From: Eucalyptus grandis
Taxonomy: Eukaryota > Streptophyta > Magnoliopsida > Myrtales > Myrtaceae
Reading direction: 5' to 3'
Length of the DNA: 64,000 nt
Assembly (NCBI RefSeq): GCF_016545825.1
Contig: NC_052617.1
Span: 4,918,600-4,982,599 of the forward strand
Shown here: one piece after another, positions 45,720 through 59,430 of the stretch
Position numbering within the stretch: position 1 is the stretch's first letter
How the letters are laid out: each line of letters opens with the position of its first letter
Position numbers and translations under genes: made by a program
Notes under the pieces: model-generated
What the model saw: only the letters and a program-made list of their open reading frames with translations
The model's database searches: none
What the model was told of the DNA's origin: nothing

Positions 45720-47100
45720 GCAGTGTAAGACTGAACCATGAGCGAGTAGGAGTTGAGAACTCCTGGTGAGAGGACAATGCCCTTTGTGACTCGGGATGAT
45801 GCACTGACAAAGGTCAGTACACGAGGTGGTTGTGGCAGAGTGTTGGCTCTGGCTAGCTCGAGTGTAAGAGTACCACCGCAAGTTGGTACTAGTGTAGCAG
45901 CGTCGAATGATCCTAAGTTCGATAGGATCGTTCTGATGCTAGTGTTCATTGGGAACTGGATGAATCAGCAAGCTCAGGATCAAGCCGTCGTTGTCGCCTC
46001 ACCTGCTGAGATCCAGAGTGGAGATGTGATCCAGGAGCGAGTCATTGCATCCGAGTCGAGGTATAGATCCAGTTCAGGCAAAAATGGAAATCGGGTCAAG
46101 GAAAAGACCGAGGTTGAGAGAAAAGCATTCTATTCCACTCATGAGGAAGGATGGAGTAGTCAAGTCGGCACCGAGTCAAATAGATCAGGTTGTTTTCGGA
46201 AGTGATGATGGAGATCGGCATTATGTCCTTCCTAGGACGCGAATTTGTTTGGAGTATATCCAACAGGGATATCTGGTCAGGAGTGGTCCTAGCAGAATGA
46301 TGGGGCAACCAGAAAGAGTGCATGCTTTCGCCTAATAGAAGATAGAAGATGCACTAGATAGGTGTCAGAATTGTAGAAGGAAGTATGGATAAATCCAGTG
46401 TCTAAGTATGACTAGAACATGTTGTGATGATGACTAGCATGGCCATCAGGTGAAGGATTGTCAGTGGAAGTCCAAGGTAGTATAGGCATCGCTACTGCGG
46501 CAGAACGCCACTAGGATGGCGAAAGGAATGGGAGTAGAATTGATCTTGCACCGATTAGAGAAAGAATGTATTGGAGGTGATTTTATCAGAGTAACGTAGC
46601 AGAGTTTTGTACTGAGTTGGTAGAACTTAAATTGTTGAAGTAAAAGTGAAAGAGAAGGGAATCACTAGCAATAGTTGTGCTTGACTAGTTGCTGAGGTGT
46701 GAGTTTGACGCCACATAAATAGTGTGGGCTCAAGGAGCATCTAGTGATAATGAATCACGACTTGGAGTAATCCAGTTTAGTCCATTAGCATGTGAAAATG
46801 TCGAGGTTATTGGGAGTCGAAAAGAATTTTGATTTCATTAATCTCGTTGGCTAAAGACAATCCGTTTGTTAGACGGAGGTTGCCAAGATTGATTTGACAA
46901 CTGTAGTGGATGTGTCAGTTGAGAAATAGAATGAGAAGAAGGTGGCCGTGATACAGAAAATTTCTAAGATGGTTCCAAATGAATCGCTTGGGTTACCGCC
47001 AGAAAGAAAGATTGAAATTGCAATTGAGATAGCACCAGGATAGAGCCACTCTCGAAGGCTTCTTACCAGTTGTTGTTGTCTGAATTGGTAGAATTGAAGA
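45720..47100 (+). pseudogene. gag and protease region of the Gypsy element (heavily decayed)
   Basis: An open stretch at 45753-46205 contains FDRIVLMLVFIGNWMNQQA, reminiscent of Gypsy gag, and is followed by fragments full of TAG stops. A zinc-knuckle remnant with C-C, H and C positions still visible (HGHQVKDC) lies near 46427-46462. No convincing protease active site remains. Confidence 0.6.
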
Positions 47101-47149
47101 TGTAGATGTGAAGATTAATGAATGAGGAATTTGTGCATATCAGTGCATC

Positions 47150-49798
47150 ACTTTGGGGAAACATTAGTTTTGTTTGTGAGAAGAAGAAAGATGGTTTGTT
47201 GTGAGTGTGCACCGACCATCGTCAACTCAATTAGGTGAAGATCAAGGACAAGTGTTCTTTGCCAAAGATCAATGAATGGTGTGACTAGTTATAAAGAGTA
47301 TCGATGTTTTAAAGGTCGACTTGAGATTATGAAGTCATTAGTTACGAACCAGGAAGGAGGTTGTACGAAAGACAGTTGTTTGTACTTGATATGGTCTTTA
47401 TGAGAGTATTGTAAGATCGTTTGGCTTGGTGAACACTCCAGTTGCCGTCATGGATTTGACAAACAGAATGTTCAAGGAATATCTGGATCAGTTTGTGATT
47501 GTGTTCATTGATGATATCTTAGTCTATTCGAGAAGTAACGAAGAGCATGAGAATCATCTGAGATTAGTGCTTCAGACCTTAAGAACTCATCAGCTGTATG
47601 CTAAGTTTAGCAAATGCGAGTTTTGGTTGACTCGTGTTGCGTTCTTAGGTCATGTGATTTTCGGAGAAGGAATCTCCGTCGACCCGAGCAAGATAGAAGC
47701 CGTGATCAAGTGGCCGAGATCATCGATAGTGACAGAGATCGAAGTTTTCTGGGGTTAGCAGGTTATTACAGATGGTTTGTGGAAGGGTTCTCATCGATAG
47801 CGTCGCCTCTGACAAAGCTCCTGAAGAAAGAAGAGAAATTTGTATGGTCAGACAAGTGCGAGCGTAGTTTCCAAGAGCTAAAGGAAAAGCTGACTACCGC
47901 ACCTGTGCTGACGATTCCATCTGGTCTTGGAGGATTCGAGATCTATAGTGATGCGTTATTCAAGGAATTGGGTTGCGTGCTGATGCAACATGGCAGAGTT
48001 GTTGCATACGCTTCTCGGCAGTTGAAACCTCATGAATTGAATTATCCGATGTATGACTTAGAACTCGTAGCCATCATATTTGCGTTGAAGATTTGGAGGC
48101 ACTACTTGTGCGGAGAAAAGCTTCAGATCTTTACGGACCACCAGAGTCTCAAGTATTTATTCTCTCAAAAAGAGTTGAACATGAGACAACGACGATGGAT
48201 GGAATTGCTTACAGACTACGACTGTGATATTCTATATCACCCGAGAAAGGCGAACAAGGTCGCCGATGCATTGAGTCGGAAGTCTTCAATAGCACAAATC
48301 TTGGTTAAATAGTGGAACTTGATTGAGAGAGCTCGGGATTCGGAATTCAAATTCGAGGTAGGCCACCTCTCGAGTCTTATGGCCACCCTCAGAATTGAAC
48401 CGGATGTTCAGGTCAGAATCAAAGAACTTCAACTGACAGATCCAGACGTACAGAAAATTCTTCAAGAGGATACTGACAAAAGAAAAGCTGATTTTCAAGT
48501 TTCTGATGATGGGGTGCGAGGCTCCGTGGACGTTTGGTTGTACCTGACGATGTAGAGCTTAGAGAAGAAATTTTATCTGAAGCACATCGTAGCAATTACA
48601 ATGTTCATCCTGGAAGCACTAAGATGTATCAGAATTTGCGTCAACACTACTAGTGGTCAGGTATGAAGGCGGACATCGCCAAGCATGTGGCCAAGTGTTT
48701 GACTTGTTAGCAAGTAAAAGCCCATCATTGCAAGCCGGGAGGATTTCTGCAACCTCTCGCGATCCCAGGGTGGAAATGGGAGCATATCACGATGGACTTC
48801 GTGACTGGACTACCCAGGAGTCAGAAGGGGAATGATTCGATTTGGGTAGTAGTCGACGGGCTGACAAAGTCGGCTCACTTCATTGCGGTTCGAAAGGACT
48901 GAGTCTAGATAGACACGCGGGACTGTATGTACGTCGGGTGGTTCGTATGCATGGAGTGCCGGTTACGATAACATCGATAGAGACCCGAGATTTACTGCTG
49001 CTTTTTGGAAGAGCTTGTAGAGTGCTTTAGGTACAAAGCTTGAGTAGTACATCGTACCATCCTCGGACGGATGGCCGGTCGAAAGGGCAATTCGAGACTC
49101 TTGAAGACATGCGAGAGCGTGTGTAATAGACTTCAAAGGAAGTTGGGAAGATCGGTTTCATCGGTGGAATTCGCTTACAACAACGGTTATCAGCGAGTAT
49201 CAAGATGGCTCCATTTGAAGCGTTGTATGGCGGGCGTGCGAACTCCGGTGTGTTGGGATGAAGTCGGAGAAAGGAAGATAACGGGCCCGAGTTGGTTCAG
49301 CAATCAGTAGATGCCGTGGCAGTGATCAGAGATAGATTGAAGACAGCGCAGAGCAGGCAGAAAAGTTATGCAGATAAGCGTCGAAGGTCTTTGGAATTCC
49401 AAGTTGGTGATCACGTTTTTCTAAAAGTGTCACCAATGAGGGGAACTTCGCGCTTTGGTAAGAAAGGCAAGCTGAGTCCGAGGTACGTAGGTCCGTTTGA
49501 GATTCTTGAAAGAATCGGAAACCTAACGTATCGTCTTGCGTTGCAGCCAAGATTGGCGCAAGTGCATGACGTCTTTCACGTGTCGAGGTTAAGGAAGTAC
49601 GAGCCTGACCCGACCCACGTGCTCAATTTTGAGGAATTAGACGTGGATGACCGTGTGTCATACGTGGAAAGCCCGGTTCAAATTGTCGATCGTAAAGAGC
49701 AAGTTCTGCGTACAAAGACCATCCCGTTGGTCAAAGTGGTCTGGCAACACCACGGTACGGAAGGAGTGACTTGGGAGACGGAAGAATCGATGAGATAG
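47150..49798 (+). pseudogene. pol of the Gypsy element: reverse transcriptase, RNase H, integrase, chromodomain-like tail
   Basis: Reverse transcriptase starts around 47150 in broken form and becomes readable from 47426, with [19 protein letters not shown] and its active site near 47510. One frame change at about 47755 leads to [20 protein letters not shown] and the RNase H segment ([41 protein letters not shown]). The integrase has the zinc-binding HPGSTKMYQNLRQHY region with C..C at CLTC, then WEHITMDFVTGLP, with TAG stops. The last part (49292-49798) is open: GPFEILERIGNLTYRLALQ, VHDVFHVSRLRKYEPD and a terminal VVWQHHGTEGVTWETEE, a chromodomain-like ending typical of chromoviruses. Confidence 0.88.
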
Positions 49799-49860
49799 TT
49801 GTACCCCCGCCTTTTTGATCAAAGTGTGTAATGGTTTAAATTTCGAGGACGGAATTTTTA

Positions 49861-49873
49861 TAAGAGGAAGAGT
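49861..49873 (+). other. polypurine tract, Gypsy element
   Basis: AAGAGGAAGAG lies directly before the 3' LTR. Confidence 0.75.
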
Positions 49874-52871
49874 TGTGACATCCTGAAATTCGACCCCGTT
49901 TCGATAAAGTGAAATGGGCATTTCGTCAATGTGTTTACGGCCCTTTTTCTCTGAGTTGATCACTCACGAGTTAACTAACCTATTGGGTGAAGCCGTTAAG
50001 GGATGTATCGGCCGTAAAATCCCTAAAAGCTACCTAATTGGTTAGATTGAGCTAAAATCACGTCTGATCGATTTTTAACCACGAAATTGAACTCGATTTC
50101 GGGAATCGAATTTTAAGCTCGTCACAATTCTTATTTTTAGGATTTTGTCTCATCGCTCGTCAATTTATTGACGAGTCCGAAATTTCAAGAAAGAAATTAT
50201 CGGAAGAAAATTTGAAGCCCGAAAAGAAATAGAAAAGGAAAGAAAAAGAAAAGAAAATTAAGGCTATTGTTTTATTTCTTTTCTCTCTCTCCCTCTCTTT
50301 TCCTTTCTTTTCTTTCTTTTTCTTTCTTTTCTCTCTCTTCTCTTTCCTCTCCCCTCCCCATCGTGCGGACAGCTTTCTTTTTCCCCACCGACCGCCTACC
50401 CCTTGCCAAATTCAATTTGGCTTCTTCTTCTCTCCCCATTTGACCAGTCAAACTTTCATCTTCTCTCTCTCTCATCTCTCTCTTTCGCACCTTCTCTCCC
50501 TCGGCTCTTTTTCTGTGCGAACAGAACCGAACCAGAAGCGGACAAAAGCGGAGGAGCTCGCGGAAGCCGTCGCCGCCCGCACCGCCGCCCGGACGCCCAG
50601 CGATCGCCGCCGTTCCGCCGTCCGCGCGCCCCCGCATCCGCCGTGCGCCGCCAGCCCATTTCCTCGCGCCAGGCGTTTCCCCCGCGCGAATCCGCCTCTG
50701 CCAGCCCCCGTTCCGCCCCCGTTCAGCCGCCTCAAGCCGCCGCTCGCCGCCGTCCCGACTCTCCGGCATCCCTCTCGCCCTTCGCCGGCCTCCCCTCGCC
50801 GTTTTGGCCGCCGGATCTGCTCCGACCAGCCAAGGGCAGAAACCCACGAAATGGGTTTCCAGCTGCTTCGGAGCCCGCTTTTGGAGCGTTTCCCGGCCCC
50901 GAACCCGAGCCGTGCTTTGGGAACAATCGTTCCTCGCGCCGCCGCCGTCGGATTGATCCGATTTGCGCGCGATTTGGTGAGTAATCTCACTAATCTTGGA
51001 TTAGTTGGCTAATTATGCTTTAGGTTGGTTTAGTTTTAATTAATTATGTTTAGGTTGTTAGATTAGAATAAATTAGCGATTATTAGTCAATTGTGATGCG
51101 ATTTAGATAAATTGATTGCGTAATTAGCAAGTAGACGTGGTCTACTAATTATTGGAAGTGCCTCGGGATTTTCCCGACCCTTAGTGGGCTCAATTAGGCT
51201 TTTCGGGCCTAAGTGGAATTTTTAGTATTTAAATATTAATTTTCGGAATTAAATTAAATAATTATTTATTTTTCGGAAATTCAACTGAGATGGCCCGGAA
51301 CCGGAAAATTATGTTGATGACCGTGGTGAAGTCCGTTTATTTAATTGGGCTTTATTTTGTGCTAAATTGGATTTTTAATAATTATTAATTAATTTTCGAA
51401 ATTAATTAATTATTTATTTATTTTTCGGAAATTAAGATTTTGATGGCCGACGACCGAAATCTCGTGCTGATTGTCGTGGCGCAGTCCGTTTATTTATTTG
51501 AGCTCTACGTTGTATGAAATTAAATAAATTGTGATATTTTAGGGATTTACCCTAAATTGATTGAATTTGAGTGAAATTGAATTATTGATTGGTAGATGGC
51601 CGAGTATGGCAAGTTAGCTATTGTAATGCCTTGTTGAGCTGTAAGTGGAGAGAGCGATGAGAGCTAACGAGAAATCTATTGGCTGAGATCGATCAAGTAC
51701 GAGTATAGACGGGCGTGGTTCGGTGATGGGGAATATCACTTGTGCGAAACGGCGCCTTAAAAACGCACGTAGACTACCTATGAATCGTGACAGGCGTGGT
51801 TCGGTGATGAAGGACATCACTGTGCAGCAAAACGGCGCCTTAAAGAACGCACGTAGACTGTCGATCGTGATTTGTGACCTATGACGGGCGTGGTTCGGTG
51901 ATGGGGAATATCACTTTGTGCGAAAACGGCGCCTTAAAGAACGCACGTAGACCGTACATTACTTATGTCACCTTGGCGAAAACGACGCCCGAGAGCATTC
52001 ATCCGGCTCGTGACTAAGTGTACTAATGAGATTATCGTGGTCGGTAGTGGTCGTCACCTTGGCGAAAAGACGCCCGAGAGCATTCATCCGGCTCGTGGCT
52101 GAGTACCCGAATGCAGATTATAAAGTATGGTGTTGATGTGACCGAGAGGTGGTTCGAATGACATGTAATCGACTAGGTCGATTGATCATTCTTTGATCTG
52201 ATGTTGTGAATTGATTGATTGAATGGGAATGACCGTGAGTGGTCTTGTTGGCGTGTAATCGACTAGGTCGATTCGATCGATGCTTTGATCGGTGATATGA
52301 TTGCTTGGGTGCCTATTATGAATTGTACTGACTTGCAGGTGGGATCTGATGCCAAGGTACGTCTTCTGCCCTGTGCGTGTATAGGCAGCTTATAGTATAA
52401 TGGTTTACTAATCGGACTTAATGGGGTAGAACTCGTTGAGACGTAGTCTCATCCCGGTTTGGGGAAAAACATTTTAGGACCCCGATGAGGAGCTGATGAG
52501 GAGGAGTCTGAGAAGGAGAACTCGGAGGTGAAACTTGAGGAGAATGATTTTTGGAAGAAGAAGATAATCCCGAGAGGGGCCTTGAGTACGGCCCAGAGGG
52601 ATTGAGACTCTACCTTCTTTTGAGATCTCCATTTTGATGTGAATAGTTATGAAGTGAATTGTGTTTTGTATAAAAGTTTGGTTATAAATTTCAATATGAA
52701 AAATATGGCCCTGCTTTTCTATCCCATCGTTTTATTGTCTGGGGATTTTAACGCTCGCATGTGGTCAATAAATGAAAGGGTCGGCGATACATTGTCCTGG
52801 GATATCGCATTATAAAAATCGACCAAGCCAGGGAAGGATGTGTGTGCGTGCCCGAGGATCGGGGCGTGACA
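49874..52871 (+). repeat. 3' LTR of the Gypsy element (complete)
   Basis: It runs from TGTGACATCCTGAAATTC to GGGGCGTGACA. It carries the same CT tract, GC-rich block and donor-like GTGAGT (50977) as the 5' LTR. It has three tandem units (starting 51719, 51790 and 51884) where the 5' LTR has two. Confidence 0.92.
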
Positions 52872-55019
52872 TTAATTGCAAACAAAATAAATCTGATGAT
52901 CTCTTGCCCAAAGAGATTATTCAAAGTAATTCGCAATACGAAATTAGAGCGCAAAACTCTAATATTTCATTTCAACTAAAACATTACCTCAAATCAACTC
53001 CCATGAAATCTCACAGCTCCACTACACCATAATCCATAATTTACATTAAATTCACAACTGAACAACTCTGAAATTAGACTTTGCGGTCTAAATTTCCCAC
53101 AATTTTGAATTTGAAGCTATTCTGATTTCAAGAACGAAGAGCTTGAATCCTTCCTTGACATGGTGAGATGGTATTAATCCGACTTAGGGTATGTACGCAC
53201 AAAAAGAAATGATTGGGTGATAATTTTTAATTTACTGTAAGGATAAATAATAAATAATTATAAATTATTGTTGAGCCACTTTTTCAAAAATTTATAGCTT
53301 ACAACAAGTTAAGTGGCTTAAAGACCGTTGTTCTAGCAAAACCCAAGCACAAAAGCCTCACACTTTTTCCTTTCTCTTTCCCTTCCTTTTTCTTTTTCTT
53401 TCCCATTCTTTCTTCTCTTCTTCTTTCCCCCTATTTGCGATCACTCTCTTTTTCTTCTTCCCCTTTTCTCTCTGTCACATGTCTTCGCTTTAAATAAAGT
53501 GGTCTTCTTTTTCTTTCTTTTTAGTCACTTCATTTGACCAAGTCAACAAACCCAAATATTACAGAATGCCTCTAACGCACGTGACAGGGAGAGGTTATGG
53601 ATTAATAGTGTGACATAAAATAAGGACCTTTGTGTTGTGTCGTGTATGAACACTCCAACTTTTCACATTTTACCTCCTTAAATTTTGGCTACATTTTTCT
53701 TTTCCATTTGCCATTTATTACACTACATTAAAAGAAAAAACCATTGTTATACGGCATTAAAAGTTGAAGACTTTCGTCCCAAGAACGAAATTAAATTGCT
53801 TCGTTTGAGATCCCTTGGAGAATGTAAAACACTTAAAAGAGTAGAGCTTGGGCTTGGGCTCGAAAAAAATACAAGACCCAACACACATTTAAATAAAGAA
53901 CGCAATCTAGCAGCCCGCCACGCTAGTGGACAGGCGTAGGTGGCCCTATTGTTTGGAAACAATACCTACCTTGATGACGTTGTCATGTAACCAGCCGTCG
54001 AGATCCAAGGCAAGCCCACTGAAAAACCATTCTTACACAGTATTAAAAGTTGAGAAGACTTGTTAGTCAAAAAGGGAAGAGGCTGGAAAATTGCTCCATG
54101 ACCCTTCCCATACGGTAAGTTAGAAATTTTAGAGCCAAACATCACCAATAAAAGTCCATAAAGACTATGACTTCCCATGAACCATTGTAACACGTACTGA
54201 TCCAAAATCACCACACATGAAACCCCAAGAGACCTTGACTTCTTGAGGAGGCACATGTCTATTCTATTTCCCGAAGACCTTGACTTCTTGAGGGACATGT
54301 ATGAGATCGATCCACACATGCATGCTAGTTTAAATTCTTTTTATTTCTTTTGGGCCTGTATGCTTATATTCTAATTGTATCATAAAACAGCGAAATTTAG
54401 AGATTTGCGTTAACAGAATATTCTTCTTGATGGATTGGTAATAAGGTTTCAAAGGTGCTCACTGCAGGGGACCATGCGCCGAGGGTGAGAAAAGGGGCAC
54501 AGCCCTATTGTCAACTTACACTGCAGTGTAAAAGAAAGATTCAAAATGTTAAAATGGTTTTTCTTTTAATTTTCCCCGTAAGTTAACACGAAACTTTTGC
54601 CTTTCTTAAATGGCTAACTTTCTTTTTGAACATTTTCATAGATCTCTAGCCATTGCTCTATCCTTTTTGAGGAATGACGATGTTGCTTTGTAGCTATTAG
54701 TTGAATATAATTCCTCATTTTAATAATTTTGTCACCCTTTTTTAACTGTGTAATTGCTAGCTAGAAATACCCTTTTAGAAAATAGTAGGAGAAAATGTAC
54801 CTCTATGAACCTTCAATTGTATTTTATTCAACGAAGAAACAAATTTTAGCATCCATTTCAGAGTTCGAATGCTACTGGTTATTTTTTTTCAAGTATTGAC
54901 GACTATTACAAAAGGGCAATGTTTTATATATACAGTCTCATATATTTGGAAGCAAATGGTTGACTTGACTCAACCTTACTAAACTGAGTTTTTTTCCAAT
55001 GACAGCATTGTTTTTGCTT
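52872..55019. other. AT-rich region without a recognised gene
   Basis: The sequence right of the Gypsy element begins TTAATTGCAAAC; its target duplication cannot be checked because the left end is lost. A CT-rich tract lies at about 53360-53520. A short duplication GAAGACCTTGACTTCTTGAG, with a one-base variant, occurs near 54230 and 54280. No protein family is recognised. Confidence 0.45.
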
Positions 55020-55345
55020 GCTAAATTACTGATATTCCACAATAGGATCATAGACATTAATTAGTGAAGAAAGTAGCGTTATCTCTTCTTTTCGACTTTG
55101 AGATTGTATCACCGATACTTTGACCAAGAACATAGGTTTCTTCATGACCTGGGAATTCCTCCCATCCTCCTTGATGAATTTCTTAACACCATTATGAAGC
55201 TACTTTAGATGTTGTAAGTGGCGCAATGCTTCGTTTCTAGAGCCAAGCCTAACAAAAGACCTTCCTAGCATTTGATAGCAGAGGTCGAACAGTTCAATGC
55301 CTTCTATGCATGTGTGTGAACACCTTTTAGCTTTTTACACCTATC
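55020..55345 (-). pseudogene. unidentified coding remnant
   Basis: On the minus strand one frame stays readable for about 100 codons with a single TAG near 55202. It reads CIEGIELFDLCYQMLGRSF, then RLGSRNEALRHLQHLK, stop, LHNGVKKFIKEDGRNSQ and KKPMFLVKVSVIQSQSR. Composition looks like real protein (helical, balanced charge), and a stop precedes it at about 55336. I do not recognise the family. It could be an exon of a larger gene or a decayed one. Confidence 0.35.
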
Positions 55346-56256
55346 TTCTCCAGGACGTGCTTAAAAGATTGGGATAGGATGCATTAGTATTCACAGGCTA
55401 TTCTAGAGAGCTGAGCAAGCAATTATGAAATTAATGATTTTCCTAATGTGATTAGTATAGTTTAAATCCTGTTGGTCAGACACATTGATGATAATTTACC
55501 AACAATGTTAGTAACTTATGGACGTCCAATTTAATAGTAGATTATCAACTTTTCCGTATATTCACCATTCAAAAAAAAAAAAAGTGGTGAACATAGTATT
55601 TTACCAATAACTTACCAACAGAGCTCTACTTTCATGGTAGTATGTGATCACCGAGAGAAAGGAATTTTCCAACTTCAAGTGGCATGTAAGTTACTCACGT
55701 AGAATTTTACTACTCATAACAAAATTTTAGCGTTGAAATTAGTCACTTACCGTTGTAGGTTGTAAATCCGTGGCCATTTTTTCTCTTTTGATCTGGATGT
55801 TGATTTTTCTCAAGCCCCAAAAGACGCATAAAACTTTCCCTCTAACTCATTTCCTGTGTTTCTCCTATTTGACAATGGAAATGCATCATCAAGCATTAAC
55901 TCGCGGAACACATGTCTGCAGATGCTAGCTGGCATAATGAAAAAGTTGATTTGTAGCCACCAGATGGTTCTTTCTTTGACGTTGCATATTGCCTGTTGTC
56001 TTTCTTCCAAGACATGCAGCACATTCAATTGGGATTGAATTAACCCAACAACATGATAAGCTGGCATGTCGTCGACAGAGAAACATCATTTATCAGACAT
56101 CTTCTACAAATAGATCCAGTGAACGGCTTGAAGCTTTTACATCACTTCTAGGATCAGTGGCTGTCCGTGAAAATTGAACATTATGGAAAATGATTGAACG
56201 AAATCATTTCCATACTGAGTTGGGGATCAGCAGATACACAAGCAGCCGCTAGCGGT
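55346..56256. other. region left of Copia element 3, possible exon trace
   Basis: A plus-strand frame around 56030-56177 reads DKLACRRQRNIIYQTSS and SSERLEAFTSLLGSVAVREN before a stop, which looks protein-like but is not identified. Otherwise nothing is recognised. The last bases before 56257 are the target duplication GCGGT (56252-56256). Confidence 0.35.
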
Positions 56257-57414
56257 TGAGAGTGATAGTATGATCACCCTGAGGGGGGTGAATAGGTGTT
56301 TAAACTAAACCTTGGCAAATATATGCGGAATAAAATAAACTTCGAGTAAAACAAAGGAGTTAAGGAAGAGAATAAGAACACAAGGTTTATAGTGGTTCGG
56401 CTTAATCCAAGCCTACATCCACTCTCCCACGCTAACAGCCTTCTTGGCTGGATTCCACTATGCAATCAACAAGAGATTACAACTTCGAGTGCAAACACTT
56501 AGTAGATCATACTATCTCACTAAGTCACTCTTTTGGTATTTCTCTCACGATCACAAACGTTTAAGCTCTCCAAAGACAAGTGTATGATTGAAGGTCGCTC
56601 AGACTTTGGAATTATAAATTCTACGCTCTATCTCTTACTTGCTCATCGGTCATTCATCTCCTTAAATACTCCTCCACTTCCAAACTACCCGTTGGACAGT
56701 ATCTTGAGGATCGTCTTCCAATATACCTATTGGACAGCTCTGTATCTAGAAGATTTGGTAGCCGTTGAGTGACAAAGGTAGAATCCCAAATTGATTCCGA
56801 TCGCCCATACAAACGAAATCTTGGTTTCCATAAGTAAAGCTTCTTCGTATAGAAAGATCCTTTCTTCAAGATCCAATCGTCAATCAAATAGATTGAGTCA
56901 ATCAAATCAATCTTGATGTGGAATCCAAACCAGATCACTAGCCGTTGTATGATTGGGCTTGAGTTACGTTCTGTCGAGTCCTGGATGTAAAGTCTGAGGG
57001 TCTTTAGACTTTACAATCTGAGTCTGAGTGCGATAGACTTTACAATCTGAGTCTGAACATATTCTGCTTCTGAACAGATTTAGCTTTAAGGTCTGAACAC
57101 CGTCTGAATAAGTTCAGCTCCAACATAGAGTCTGTCTTCTGGTTCAGCTTCAGCATAGAGTCTGTCTTCTGGTTCATCATTCACGTTCAGTCTGGAATTT
57201 GTCAGAATGAGCGGAGACTTACGATGTAGAATAGACTTTGACACTAAAGTCGGCGGTCTTCAGACTTTGACACGAAGTCTGCGGTCTTCGAGACTTTGAC
57301 AATATCATTTACATGTTCTATCATCTGCATGATCTATTACTTAACCATTAAACATGTTAGTAGCCTTTGATTTATTTTGTCATCTTCAAAACATCATAAG
57401 GGATTTCCCTAACA
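56257..57414 (-). repeat. 3' LTR of Copia element 3
   Basis: On the plus strand it starts TGAGAGTGATAGTATG and ends GGGATTTCCCTAACA. The next bases (57415-57430) are the minus-strand polypurine tract (ATCTCCCCCTTTTTTA on the plus strand). Confidence 0.92.
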
Positions 57415-57430
57415 ATCTCCCCCTTTTTTA

Positions 57431-59430
57431 TGATGACAAAACAATATCTGAATATGCAGATTTGTAAACATACTTTTAAAGATATTAATTTAAATCAAAG
57501 GATATCAGAAGATAGCAAATAAATTGAGCATAACAATATATAGAAAAATAATCTCAGCTCAATATTATGACATAGATAATATCAACCAATTAACACATAT
57601 GCATATTCATATCTTCTCCCCCTTTTTGTCATAATCAAAAAGCGATAATAATGGAAAAAGTATCACGTAGAGAATGATAACAATTATCTTGCATGAATCA
57701 CAATTTCCAAAAATCAGCTTTTATCGAATATTAAAGATATGCAATATAGCTCACTTCGATCATATATATCAGCAAATATCCAATAAAAATCACGGATGCA
57801 TCATAAAATGCACGTACCTTTTTTGTCATAATAATATCAATAAGAGATTTGTTAATGACAAAAGGTAATAAAAAATGCACTAACCGGATTTTTTAGAACA
57901 AATTCTGATACATTTACCTTTCCTTCTATTCATAATAAGATCACGATCAATCCAAAAAGATTTTTCCATAATTGGTCAACACTCCCCCTCAATTTGTTGC
58001 CTTTTTGAGATGATCACGATTCTTTTCCTTTTCTTTTGGATTTGCTTTCTCCCCCTGTGATCATGACAACATTTGCGAATAGAAACAATTGTTGCTTGTG
58101 CACGTTGAACGGAATATATTTCCAGTATTTCCTTTGTAGCAACAACATCTGCAACGATCACTTGCATTTTGAAATTCGAGGCAAAAATTTATTTTCTTCA
58201 ATCAAGCTCTTCTCGAATTCAACCTGCATAAACTTAACAAACTTTTTGCACAAATAAGCTGTAATAATATCCACGTAATATATAATGCCATTTTTTCAAA
58301 TAAATAATTGAATAGCATATATGAAATTATCAAATATTAAAATTCAGAACTATTCAACCTTTTGTATGACGCATAAGGGATTTCCTCAATAAGCAAAAAT
58401 TTTGCACAAGGAATAGAATTTTTGAACTTCCAAAAGATAGTATAGAATCTTCATAAAATTTCTGATCAACCTTTCCAAAATTCATATGGAAGATTCTATT
58501 GTCACCTGCAAAATCTTGTATAACAGATAATAATCTTTGCAAAAATGTCACGTAATATCTTCCTTTGATTTGCGAATCAAACTTGCTAGATATAATATAT
58601 CTTCTAAGAATATAACAAGAATATCTATGAATATGCAGTAATATCTTTCGAGATCAAAGAGATTTCCTTGAGCATAAATTTCAGATATGCATTTTGCAAA
58701 AGGAAAATAGATATTTCTGTCACGTGCCAAAATTGCAATATCTTATATTTATGACAAAAGATATTCGCAATATAACAAACAATCATCCAAAATCATGATA
58801 AATACACGTAGAAATTTTCAAGGCGGGATGATAAAAATATTCTCTTACCCATTTGTAAATGTTTGAAATATACCGTTAAAAGAAATCATTACCAATCTTC
58901 GAAGGAGATATTTTTCTGATTGCACCAAAATTTGCATAAATTCGCAATCATTCTTGCCTTATTGAATTTCCTGCAATCAACTCATTTCCCTTTTTGGTAT
59001 CCATTTAATTTGGATCCTTCCATTTCGTTAGAGTAAAATAGAAAATCTCCATAATCAAATATTCTTTCTTAATTCATCATAACAAAGTATTCAAAGAAAG
59101 AATATTATGCACAATGATATTTTGAAAAATAAATTCTCACTTAGTCAAAGAACAATAAAATCAGAGAGAATAAAATCAAACCAAATAAATTCATTTGTCT
59201 TTAAGCATGATATCAAAAATGATCACACGTATTAAATCTCGAATCACAAAAACATATCATGCGATTCTTTCTTCAATAAAACAAATCAAGGAATATGATC
59301 ATTATAAAATCTCAATCGAATATCAAGCCTAATGAGAAATTTTAAATTGTGTACTCAAATCAAATTGAGAATATATACATTCCTTACCAAACTCTCATTT
59401 TCTTTCTTCTTTATATCTTGCAAAAACAAC
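57431..59430 (-). pseudogene. remnant of pol in Copia element 3
   Basis: This is mostly AT-rich filler without frames. One clear trace is at 58206-58289 on the minus strand, reading YYVDIITAYLCKKFVKFMQ, which corresponds to the block around the YVDD active site in elements 1 and 2. Integrase and RNase H motifs were not found. Confidence 0.6.

Larger units (their letters stand above)
42941..52871 (+). mobile_element. Gypsy LTR retrotransposon (chromovirus, Tekay/Del-like), 5' LTR truncated
   Basis: The 3' LTR is complete (49874-52871, 2998 bp). The 5' LTR has lost its first 309 bp at the junction with Copia element 2. A tRNA-Met primer site, decayed gag, and pol with Gypsy order (reverse transcriptase, RNase H, integrase, C-terminal chromodomain-like tail) lie between. 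Long LTRs and the tail after the integrase suggest the Tekay/Del group, which is inferred. The 5' half of the internal region is far more decayed than the 3' half. Confidence 0.9.

Noticed and set aside
55856..56038. Open frames on both strands left of Copia element 3 as genes
   Set aside because: They are short, lack recognised motifs and overlap each other; only the 56030-56177 frame looks protein-like, and it is noted as uncertain.
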